From Streptomyces katrae (GTDB lineage: Bacteria > Actinomycetota > Actinomycetes > Streptomycetales > Streptomycetaceae): 23,777 nucleotides of DNA. The stretch is from NCBI RefSeq assembly GCF_000717655.1, contig NZ_JNZY01000062.1, positions 1 through 23,777 of the forward strand, in the 5' to 3' direction. Positions 1-6,482 of this stretch are shown here, in pieces. Numbering within the stretch: position 1 is the stretch's first letter; each line of letters opens with the position of its first letter. Under the pieces are notes generated by a model. The model ran no database searches. It was not told where the DNA came from and saw only the letters and a list, made by a program, of their open reading frames with translations. The position numbers were made by a program, and so were the translations under genes.

Positions 1-1
1 C

Positions 2-304
2 GTGACCATGGACGAACGCGATCTCCTGGTGGACCTGCACGCAGTGGCGGCCATGGACGTCGACGGCCTGCTCCACCTCCTGGACCTGCACCGGCGCGCA
101 GAGCGCATGCGCCTACGCGTACTGGTCACCGGCTGGCAACCCCAGCCCCAGCAGTGCATGGCCACCGTAGCCGGCATCCCAGGCCCCCGAGCAGCCACCG
201 GGGAACGCTACGCCCTGGCAGGCTTCCGCCGACTCCTCGAGGAGAAAGCACAACGCGCACGGGACCACTCCGACTTCGCCGACCGCTGGCTACCGCAGCT
301 CTAG
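2..304 (+). CDS. STAS-domain-like protein, C-terminal part (probably cut by window edge)
   Basis: The reading frame is open to the window edge. GTG at 2 and ATG at 8 are possible starts, but the protein begins inside what looks like the middle of a STAS fold, so the true start is probably outside. Residues 7-50 follow the pattern of an anti-sigma-factor antagonist: a hydrophobic strand (LLVDLHAVAAMD), the D-x-x-G-L turn, a helix with the RRAE run, then a strand (LRVLVTG). The turn reads DVDG where SpoIIAA-type proteins have D-S-S-G, so the usual phosphorylated Ser is absent. The C-terminal 40 residues are charged and helical. If this is a STAS protein, the known family role is binding an anti-sigma factor or acting as a sensor module. 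The 3' end overlaps a decayed minus-strand gene tail. Confidence 0.5.
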   Translation: MTMDERDLLVDLHAVAAMDVDGLLHLLDLHRRAERMRLRVLVTGWQPQPQQCMATVAGIPGPRAATGERYALAGFRRLLEEKAQRARDHSDFADRWLPQL

Positions 305-607
305 CCACGCTCGGCGTAGCCGCGGCTCGGTACAGAGCAGCATCTCCGCCGGTGGGAGGATGCTCAGGGAGAAGGGGTCACACGCCTCGGGCCCGGCGCC
401 TCGCCATTCCACGAAGTCGGGGTTGGTGAGGTGTACGTCCTCGGTGTTCTCCGGCCCGCCCCTCGGCGAAGCTGCCCTCGACGCGCGGCGGCGAGGAAGA
501 CACGGATGTCGGCCGGGCGGTGTGCGCCCCCGAGGGCGACGCCGTCGTAGCGCACCCGGCGCCACCCCCTGCTGGTCGGGCGGGTAGATGATCAGCTCGG
601 CGGCCAT
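290..607 (-). pseudogene. Decayed small conserved hypothetical gene (MAAELIIYPP-type)
   Basis: ATG at 607 opens MAAELIIYPPDQQGV. After about 17 residues the sensible reading jumps to another frame (RYDGVALGGAHRPADIRVFL, near 555-500), then returns to the first frame for HLTNPDFVEWRGAGPEACD before the stop at 290. I recall similar short proteins of unknown function (IIYPP start, VRYDG, FVEWRGGGP) from Streptomyces accessory regions; this is memory, not a search. Two frameshifts make it a pseudogene unless the bases are wrong. Its start overlaps the end of the upstream minus-strand gene by 16 bases, as in an operon. Confidence 0.45.
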
Positions 608-852
608 GCGCCCAGCCTCTTCCCCGCCCTTCCCACCGGCACCTGGCTGCGCGCGAACGGGTGACGACGGCCGTGAAGCAGATCCGTCTTCGGTCCGGCT
701 GGCTCGCAGGCGACGGTGCGGGCGATCCACTGGAACCCGGCCGCATCCGCCCGGCGCACCACCAACGGGGAGGGGTAGAGGCCGACGACGTGGCCGCGCG
801 CCTGCCGGTCGCGGTCGAAGACCGCCTGCCCGACCGCGTACCGGCGGCCCAT
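592..852 (-). CDS. Small hypothetical protein, 86 aa, in a decayed operon
   Basis: ATG at 852 overlaps the stop of the preceding minus-strand reading frame (TGATG), which suggests translational coupling. Its own end overlaps the start of the next gene at 607. The first half (YAVGQAVFDRDRQARGHVVG, then LVVRR and FQWIARTVACEP) looks like a small beta-rich domain of the kind found in short Streptomyces accessory proteins. The second half is Arg/Pro-rich and less convincing, so the 3' end may be frameshifted. There is no strong Shine-Dalgarno sequence. Function is unknown. Both neighbours are frameshifted, so this gene may also be inactive. Confidence 0.4.
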   Translation of the reverse strand: MGRRYAVGQAVFDRDRQARGHVVGLYPSPLVVRRADAAGFQWIARTVACEPAGPKTDLLHGRRHPFARSQVPVGRAGKRLGAWPPS

Positions 853-1060
853 CACCGGTGATCCGCCCGCGCGCAGCGCGTCATCAGCACCTGCATGTCG
901 GTGACGACCGTGCCGCGCAGGGGGCCGGTTCCAGCGGCCCAGCGGGATCCAGAACGCATACCGCCGGGCTCCGCCACGTCCACGAACACCGCCTGGCTCC
1001 GGCGCAACCGGCGTTGCGCCCGGAAAAGACATAGAAGTCCCGCGGGCGGTGAAGGGGGCT
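852..1060 (-). pseudogene. Decayed hypothetical gene, first of three overlapping minus-strand genes
   Basis: Protein-like runs lie in order on the minus strand but in different frames: DFYVFSGRNAG (about 1055-1020), QAVFVDVAEPGG (about 995-960), RYAFWIPLGRW (about 960-930) and LRGTVVTDMQVLMTRCAR (about 925-865), ending with a stop at 852. No single frame joins them, so at least two or three frameshifts are needed. The order and spacing fit one small ancestral protein. I do not recognise a function. The stop overlaps the ATG of the following gene, which keeps the trace of an operon. Confidence 0.35.
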
Positions 1061-1213
1061 GGTGTGATGTCGGATGCCGAGCCGTACTCGCGGGAGACCT
1101 GGTGGCGTGCGGCCAGAGACCCCCCACAGTGTGCTCCGGCGGTTCCCGCTCTGATGCAGTGCCCACTCCCCTAGCCTGGTCAAGTCACTACTGAGGACCT
1201 CAAGGAGGCGCTT

Positions 1214-1546
1214 GTGACAAACATCGACGCGGGACAGAACGCACAGTCCACCGGCGGGGAGGCCCAGCAGGTCTCACTCACGTTCCCGCTGGACCCGGGC
1301 CCGGCACTCGATGCCCGTGACAGGCTGCTGGCGGCCATCGGCCAGGAAGCGCAGTTGGTCGCCGAGAAGTACGCCGGCCAGGCATCCACCGCCCTGGCAG
1401 AACTCGCCCGCGCCTACGCCCTCATCATCACCGCCCTCCCTGCGCCGACCAGTCATGCGGCCACACGAGGTCTCACGGTCACGGACGTCAACTCGCCGAC
1501 GGTCAATCAGCAGCAGGACATCCAGCCCGGTACGGGGTTCCTGTAG
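1214..1546 (+). CDS. Small hypothetical protein, 110 aa
   Basis: The GTG start at 1214 is supported by a near-perfect ribosome binding site (AAGGAGG, 1202-1208) five bases upstream. The protein is acidic to neutral. It has a polar N-terminal 20 residues, an Ala-rich helical middle (about 30-75, LDARDRLLAAIGQEAQLVAEKY and onward, with ALAELARAYALIITAL) and a Gln/Asn/Pro-rich tail. The helix is amphipathic rather than a clear membrane segment. There is no signal peptide and no recognised domain. Nothing around it indicates a function: decayed genes lie upstream and a 330-base gap downstream. Confidence 0.6.
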   Translation: MTNIDAGQNAQSTGGEAQQVSLTFPLDPGPALDARDRLLAAIGQEAQLVAEKYAGQASTALAELARAYALIITALPAPTSHAATRGLTVTDVNSPTVNQQQDIQPGTGFL

Positions 1547-1873
1547 CCCCCGGACGGCCACAATCGCAGATCCCACGAGCGGGCGAGGCCTGCAGGGCAT
1601 AGGGCAGCAGACGTTCCCGATCGGGTGAAGCTGCCCGCCGTTCGATACGTCATCACGACCAATACGCCATCACGACCCTTGAGCTGATCACTGGTGGTCC
1701 CGTCCCCCACTCAACGGATTGGGCATCATGACCAGGTTGCGGCACTGGGAACCTCGCAGCGGCGTCCGCCGCCGTCCTCCTGCTGACCCGCAGGCTGAAC
1801 GCAGGCACAGCCCAGGCCGCAGCAGGCCAAGCGCGTCCTTCCACACCGGGCCGACGGCGGCCGCACTCACCCT
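1547..1873. other. Gap without a supported gene; contains a short tandem repeat
   Basis: This stretch separates the small plus-strand gene from the P450 stop. No reading frame looks coding over its length. A plus-strand run (GNLAAASAAVLLLTRRLNAG, about 1750-1810) is a weak coding-like scrap. A 15-base motif occurs twice in tandem at 1646-1677. Confidence 0.4.
1646..1677. repeat. Tandem direct repeat, 15-base unit, two copies
   Basis: TACGTCATCACGACC (1646-1660) is followed two bases later by TACGCCATCACGACC (1663-1677), with one mismatch. A related CATCATGACC lies at 1724-1733. The repeat sits between two genes with ends facing it, so a regulatory role is possible but unproven. Confidence 0.5.
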
Positions 1874-3313
1874 TTAGCGAGGCGCGGGCCAGTGGGGGCG
1901 GGCTCGTAGCGTGGCGCGCAGTGGTGTGGAGGGATGGAGCTGGAGGCCGACTGTGGGGACCACCTTCCCCGGGGCGACGTCTACGTGGAAGCGCTGGGCC
2001 AGTGTTGCGATCACCAGTGTCGCCTCGACCAGGGCGAACCGGGCACCGAGGCAGGCGCGGTGGCCGCCTCCGAACGGGAACCAGGCATGCGGGGGCACAC
2101 TGCGTGGGGCGTGCGTGTCCCAGCGTTCGGGGCGGAAGGCCGAGGGGTTGGAAAACCAGCGGGCGTCTCGGTGTGTCACCCACGGACTGCACCAGATCGT
2201 CGTACCGGCCGGGATCCGGATTGCTCCCAGGGTGGCCCCTTCCCGTGCCACCCGGGGAGGAATGATCCACGCAGGCGGGTAGAGCCGTAGGGCTTCCTTG
2301 ACGATCTGCTGGGTCCAGGTCAGCTGCTCGTAGTCGGCGTACGTCGGGGGGCGCCCGTCGAGTACACGGTCGAGTTCCGCGGCGAGCTTCCTTCGTGCGT
2401 GCAGCGATGCCGAAAGCAGGTACCAGGTCCACGTCAGTGCGGTTGCCGTGGTTTCGTGTCCAGCGGCCCAGAGCGTCACCGCTTCGTCTCGCACCTCAGC
2501 GGCGGTGAGCGGCCGTCCTTCCTCGTCCCGGGCTGCGAGCAGCCTGCCCAGCAGATCCTCGCCGCTGTCGCCTGCCTCTCCTGATGCCTGTCGGGCGCGG
2601 ATGAGCTGGTCGATCTCAGTATCGACTGTCGCGACGGCGTCGATCAGGCGCCGACGGGCGGGGGTACGCACCCAGGGCGGCAGGAAGAGTCCGATGCCCC
2701 GTAGCTCCGCGCCGATCTCTCGCCCGGCCACGGACATCGCGTCTCGTAGTGCGTGGGCCTGGTCACCGATGTCGTTGCCGAAGAGGCTGCGGAGCACGAT
2801 CCGCTGGGAGAGCTGATCCATCTCTCGCAGCACATCGATCTGGGAGCCTTCCTGCCAGCGGTCGGCAAGCGCCACGGCGCAGGCGACCATCGTCGAGGCG
2901 TAGCGGCGTACCTGGGAGGGGCGGACGCAGGGCTGGACCAGGGATCGCTTGCGGCGCCAGACAGCGCCCTGGCTGCGCATGACGCTCTTGCCGACCAGTT
3001 GTTTGAACGCCCAGCCGGCATCGAGATTCTCGAAGTGGCCTTCGTCGCTTCCCAGGAGCTCGGCGATGTGCTCAGGGTGGGTGAGGGACATGATCTTCAT
3101 CGGGCCGAGCGACCAGGTCACGACGTCCCCGAAGTCGTCGCGCAGTCGTTCCAGGAACGCCAGCGGGTCGCGGCCGAATGCGGGGAGGTTTCCGAGCAGC
3201 GGCAGTCGGCGTGGGCCGGCAACGGGGACGAACGGGGCAGGGGCCACTCCTCGTGAACGAGCAGCGTCGTGAACGGTTGTGGGCGGGAAGAGGAGCAGTG
3301 CCGTAGCTCTCAC
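1874..3313 (-). CDS. Cytochrome P450
   Basis: A full-length P450 (479 aa from GTG at 3313) that should catalyse an oxygen-dependent oxidation using external redox partners. The N-terminus has the proline-rich entry (FVPVAGPRRLPLLGNLPAF). The I-helix oxygen-activation motif is AAGHETT (about 283-289), the K-helix ExxR is EALR (340-343), and the haem loop is FGGGHRACLG with Cys about 421. These are the conserved catalytic features and all are intact. The layout (WxxGHETT, LYPPAWIIPPRV) recalls P450s of bacterial terpenoid pathways such as pentalenene oxygenase; this is a resemblance only. No ferredoxin gene is adjacent. It starts 30 bases after the stop of the cyclase, so the two are probably cotranscribed and the cyclase product is the likely substrate. 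GTG at 3247 is an alternative start (457 aa); neither has a good ribosome binding site. Confidence 0.93.
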   Translation of the reverse strand: MRATALLLFPPTTVHDAARSRGVAPAPFVPVAGPRRLPLLGNLPAFGRDPLAFLERLRDDFGDVVTWSLGPMKIMSLTHPEHIAELLGSDEGHFENLDAGWAFKQLVGKSVMRSQGAVWRRKRSLVQPCVRPSQVRRYASTMVACAVALADRWQEGSQIDVLREMDQLSQRIVLRSLFGNDIGDQAHALRDAMSVAGREIGAELRGIGLFLPPWVRTPARRRLIDAVATVDTEIDQLIRARQASGEAGDSGEDLLGRLLAARDEEGRPLTAAEVRDEAVTLWAAGHETTATALTWTWYLLSASLHARRKLAAELDRVLDGRPPTYADYEQLTWTQQIVKEALRLYPPAWIIPPRVAREGATLGAIRIPAGTTIWCSPWVTHRDARWFSNPSAFRPERWDTHAPRSVPPHAWFPFGGGHRACLGARFALVEATLVIATLAQRFHVDVAPGKVVPTVGLQLHPSTPLRATLRARPHWPAPR

Positions 3314-3343
3314 CCAGGTGAACGCTGGGCAGTTGTGGCGCGG

Positions 3344-5356
3344 TCAGCCCGCCGACCGACCAGCGTGCCCCCCGCACCGCGGCTCGTCCGTCGTTTTGCA
3401 CGGGGGCTCTCCCCGCATCCCCTGGTGTAGGTAGCGGCCGAGTGCCATCAGGGGAAAGACCTGACGGTAGAGGTGGTATCTGATCGAGTAATCGCCGGGG
3501 AAGCCGGTGCCCGTGAAGTGCGGCTCCTCCCACGTTCCGTCCTTTTGTTGAGCCTGAACGAGCCATCTGACGCCCCGCTCGGCCGGCTCACTGTCTCCTT
3601 CACCGGCCGCCAGGACTGCGAGCAGCGCCCAAGCGGTCTGGGAAGGGGTGGAAGTGCCCTGCCCAGCCCACCGTTCGTCCCGGTAGGAACGCACATCCTC
3701 GCCCCAGCCCCCGTCGTCGTTCTGCACGGAGCGCAGCCAGGTAACGGCACGGCGGATCGCGGGGTGCGCTGCAGGCAGTCCGGCAGCCGTGAGCGCGGGG
3801 ATGGCCGCGCCCGTTCCGTAGAGGTAGTTGACGCCCCAGCGGCCGAACCAGGCTCCGGACGCCTCCTGCTCGGCCAGGAGCCAGGCGATGCCACGCCGGG
3901 TGCGGGGGTCATCCAGCTTGCCTTCGCAGGCGAGCATTTCCACGACATGCGCGGTGACGTCGGCGGACGGCGGGTCGGTGACCTCGCCGAAGTCGCAGAA
4001 CGGCAGCCGGCTGGCGAGCGAGCTGGTGTTGTCGACGTCGAAGGCGGCCCAGCCACCGTTCTTGGACTGCATGCCCAGACTCCAGCGCACGCCACGCTCG
4101 ATCGCCGCGTCGACCCGCTCCGGGTGGGGGTGCCGCAGTCGGCGCAGCGCGATGATGACCTCGGCGGTGTCGTCGAGGTCGGGGTTGTTTTCGTTGTGGA
4201 ACTGAAAGGCCCAGCCGCCCGGGTCGAGTCCGGGCCTGCGCGCGGCCCAGTCGCCGGGCCGTGCGTGCTGCTTTCCCAGCAGCCAGTCGGCGGCCCTGAC
4301 AAGCGCCGGGTGGTCGCTGCGCACCCCGGCGTCGGCGAGAGCGTTGACGGCCAGGCTGGTGTCCCACACCGGCGACTGACTCACTTCGATCACGCGGGCA
4401 CCGTCCTGGCGCCAGACGGCGAAAGCGTCCAGCGATGCCAGACCCGCGCGCATGACGGGATGTTCCAGCCTGAAACCGAGCAGGTGCAGGGCGATCAGCG
4501 CGTAGGTGGCATCCACCTGAAGGCCGCCCCAGCATCCGTCCCTCTCCTGCCGCTCCGTGATCCGGCGCGCGACTCTGAGCATGGCGGCCCTGCGCAGCCG
4601 GCGCGGTGCCACCTTGTGATACGCGTGGAGCACCTTGTCCAGGCAGGTGAAGAAGCGCGTCCAAGAGCTGACCGGAACACGCGGCGCGGAGGGAACGGGC
4701 GTCCCCGACTCGGGAGACAGCTCGCCAAGAGTGAACGGTGCGGTCCGTACGGGACGCTCGGCGCAGACGACGGTCAGCGACACGATGGTCTGCCTGGACC
4801 AAGAGGCGAAGTGGTGAATGTTGAGCGGGAACCACTTGGGCAGGAACATCATCTCAGGGGGCGGCGCCGGCAGGTCCTCCCACTTCCACCAGCCGAACAG
4901 CGCCAGCCAGATACGCGTGAAGACCCGGCCGGCGGCGATGCCACCGTGGGCGCGGATCCACGCGGCCGCCTTGGCCATGTGCGGCTCGTCAGGCGCGTCC
5001 CCAGCGAGCCGCAGCGCGACATACGCCTCGATGCTCGTTGAGAGGTCACCGGGGCCCCCGTAGAAGGTGGGCCAGGTACCGTCCTCCCGTTGCTCGCCGC
5101 GGATGTAGAGGCTGGCGGCGTGTGTGATCTTCTCGTCCGCGATCCCGAGGAACTGGCGTAACAACAGGTCCTCGGCATCGCCCGTCACATTGCACTCGAA
5201 GGTGCCCTTCCACCAGCCCTGAGCGTCCTGGCGAGACAGGAGGTGCCCAACTGCGCGGGTCCTCGCGCGCTCAGCCAACTGGCGCGTCGTCAACCGCCTG
5301 GTGGGGACCTTGGTCCCCATGACGGTCCCAGGCAGAGTGGGATGGGATGAGCGCAT
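3344..5356 (-). CDS. shc: Squalene-hopene cyclase family terpene cyclase
   Basis: 670 aa from ATG at 5356 (a TTG just upstream and ATG at 5320 are alternatives). The family cyclises squalene to hopene by protonation. The acid motif DxDDTA is intact as DLDDTA (about 393-398) in GGWAFQFHNENNPDLDDTA. Several QW repeats are visible (QGWWKGTF near 46, GCWGG, GGWAAFDVDNT, SGAWFGRWG, GGWGEDVRSY, GTWEEP). The C-terminal active-site segment reads FPGDYSIRYHLYRQVFP (about 619-635). The position equivalent to Phe605 of the Alicyclobacillus enzyme is Tyr623; Phe601, Tyr609 and Tyr612 equivalents are kept. Codon 66 is TTA, which in Streptomyces usually makes translation depend on the bldA tRNA. A polar tail of about 25 residues follows the normal end. 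No squalene-forming genes (hpnCDE-type) are in the window, so substrate must come from elsewhere. Confidence 0.95.
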   Translation of the reverse strand: MRSSHPTLPGTVMGTKVPTRRLTTRQLAERARTRAVGHLLSRQDAQGWWKGTFECNVTGDAEDLLLRQFLGIADEKITHAASLYIRGEQREDGTWPTFYGGPGDLSTSIEAYVALRLAGDAPDEPHMAKAAAWIRAHGGIAAGRVFTRIWLALFGWWKWEDLPAPPPEMMFLPKWFPLNIHHFASWSRQTIVSLTVVCAERPVRTAPFTLGELSPESGTPVPSAPRVPVSSWTRFFTCLDKVLHAYHKVAPRRLRRAAMLRVARRITERQERDGCWGGLQVDATYALIALHLLGFRLEHPVMRAGLASLDAFAVWRQDGARVIEVSQSPVWDTSLAVNALADAGVRSDHPALVRAADWLLGKQHARPGDWAARRPGLDPGGWAFQFHNENNPDLDDTAEVIIALRRLRHPHPERVDAAIERGVRWSLGMQSKNGGWAAFDVDNTSSLASRLPFCDFGEVTDPPSADVTAHVVEMLACEGKLDDPRTRRGIAWLLAEQEASGAWFGRWGVNYLYGTGAAIPALTAAGLPAAHPAIRRAVTWLRSVQNDDGGWGEDVRSYRDERWAGQGTSTPSQTAWALLAVLAAGEGDSEPAERGVRWLVQAQQKDGTWEEPHFTGTGFPGDYSIRYHLYRQVFPLMALGRYLHQGMRGEPPCKTTDEPRCGGHAGRSAG
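5159..5161 (-). promoter_or_regulatory. In-frame TTA leucine codon (possible bldA control point)
   Basis: Codon 66 of the cyclase (in the run AEDLLLRQF) is TTA. It is the only in-frame TTA I found in the major intact genes of this window. In Streptomyces TTA codons are rare and read by the bldA tRNA, which accumulates late in growth. Confidence 0.7.
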
Positions 5357-5627
5357 CAAGTAAAAGCCTCACGGTCGGTGAGCTCAGTAGCGGGCTGCTG
5401 CCCCTGGTGCTCCACCCCTCCAACGACGCGAAGCGGCTGTTGTGACACTCGCGGGACCATCTACTCCGAACGTGTCCTTTCGCAGCCCGCCCACCTGCAC
5501 GCACGCCTCGGCCTGGGTCACACGAACACGGTCGCAAGCCACGTCCAGGAACGCCGCCGGCGTCTTCAACCACGAGCAGTACGTGATCGTCCCGAGCTGA
5601 GGTGGGGGGGGCTACGCAGGGCGGGGG
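5357..5627. other. Intergenic region upstream of the cyclase gene
   Basis: This should hold the promoter of the SHC-P450 pair, but no convincing -35/-10 pair was seen. A short stem (CTCAC, 5368-5372, pairing with GTGAG, 5378-5382) lies just upstream of the start. A plus-strand scrap ending NAAGVFNHEQYVIVPS (stop near 5600) and a minus-strand scrap (KTPAAFLDVACDRVRV, near 5565-5520) read like protein but belong to no intact gene. Confidence 0.35.
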
Positions 5628-6482
5628 TCAGTGCGGCGGCACGGCCCCGGTCATCGGCCGGCGCTGGAGCAGGTGGAGACGGTCTGCGACGAAGGCCCAC
5701 TCCAGGTCCTGCGTCCCGCCGAAGACCTGCTCGCAGCGGGCGGTGAGTTCCCGCAGGCTCTCCAACCGCGTCTCGTCGAGGCAGAGGCGGTGGATTCGGT
5801 CGTTGGGGACCGGGACCTGGCTCGTTCCGCCGGTCGGCGCGGGCTGCACGGCCAGGTCCTTCATGCCCGCCGTGCGCTCGATCACCCGGCCGTCGCGGCG
5901 GACCCGGTAGTGATCCGGTACGACCAGGCCGCTGACCACGGCTTCGCCCAGGCCCCAGCTCGCCTCGATCACCAGGACGTCGGAGCCGTCGAGGGGGTCT
6001 CGGGAGAACAGGACTCCGGCGCACTCGGGTACCACCAACTCCTGTACCACCACGGCCACTCTGGGCCCGCCGGGCAGCCCGAGCCGCTCACGGTAGGCGA
6101 GCGCGGCGGCCGAGTGCGCCGAATCGCTCACCATGCGAACCGCCTCGGTCAGCCCGTCCGGACCGTGCACGTTGAGGCAGGTGAGGTGCTGTCCGGCGAA
6201 GCTCGCCGCGGCCGAGTCCTCGCCCAGCGCAGAAGAACGCACGGCCAGCCCGCCGCCCTGCAAGTCGGCGGTCGACACGTGCAGGGCGGCGAGCGCCTCG
6301 TCGTCGCCTGCTGCGACGGCGTCGACGAACAGCCATTCCAGGGCGATCCCTTCCGGTACCGGCAGACCCGCCCGGGCGGCGGCCGCGAGCTGCGAGGACT
6401 TGCCGCCGTACCGGCTCTCGTCGGTGGCCAGGCGGAGCGGCACGGGGGCGGACCACGTGCTCGGCGACAGCGGGCCGGTCAT
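5628..6482 (-). CDS. PEP-synthase-type ATP-binding subunit of a split dikinase
   Basis: 284 aa from ATG at 6482, overlapping the stop of the preceding gene by four bases (ATGA), so translation is probably coupled. It matches the PEP/pyruvate-binding (PPDK N-terminal, ATP-grasp-like) domain. The early Lys/Gly loop is YGGKSSQLAAAARAGLPVPEG. The family run RSSALGEDSAAASFAGQ follows, then VQELVVPECAGVLFSRDPL, then EASWGLGEAVVSGLVVPDHY, and finally LEWAFVADRLHLLQRRP near the C-terminus. These include the conserved Arg, Glu and Gln residues that bind ATP in PEP synthase and rifampin phosphotransferase. The protein lacks a phosphohistidine domain, which the upstream gene supplies. Together they should split ATP into AMP and Pi while passing a phosphate through His to a small acceptor. 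The acceptor cannot be read from sequence. Confidence 0.85.
   Translation of the reverse strand: MTGPLSPSTWSAPVPLRLATDESRYGGKSSQLAAAARAGLPVPEGIALEWLFVDAVAAGDDEALAALHVSTADLQGGGLAVRSSALGEDSAAASFAGQHLTCLNVHGPDGLTEAVRMVSDSAHSAAALAYRERLGLPGGPRVAVVVQELVVPECAGVLFSRDPLDGSDVLVIEASWGLGEAVVSGLVVPDHYRVRRDGRVIERTAGMKDLAVQPAPTGGTSQVPVPNDRIHRLCLDETRLESLRELTARCEQVFGGTQDLEWAFVADRLHLLQRRPMTGAVPPH

Noticed and set aside
4020..4055. DVDNTS in the cyclase as a mutated DxDD catalytic motif
   Set aside because: The true acid motif is the earlier DLDDTA (about 4172-4189). DVDNTS corresponds to a later segment that also reads DVDNTS in the Alicyclobacillus enzyme as I recall it, so no catalytic residue is lost.
3473..5041. 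A long plus-strand open frame (522 codons) opposite the cyclase gene
   Set aside because: It is the antisense shadow of the cyclase. The protein shows no domain and has the Val/Gly/Arg-rich composition expected of antisense GC3-biased coding DNA.
5368..5382. CTCAC/GTGAG stem as an operator of the cyclase operon
   Set aside because: Five-base arms with a five-base loop arise often by chance in DNA of this composition, and no regulator gene is adjacent to support it.
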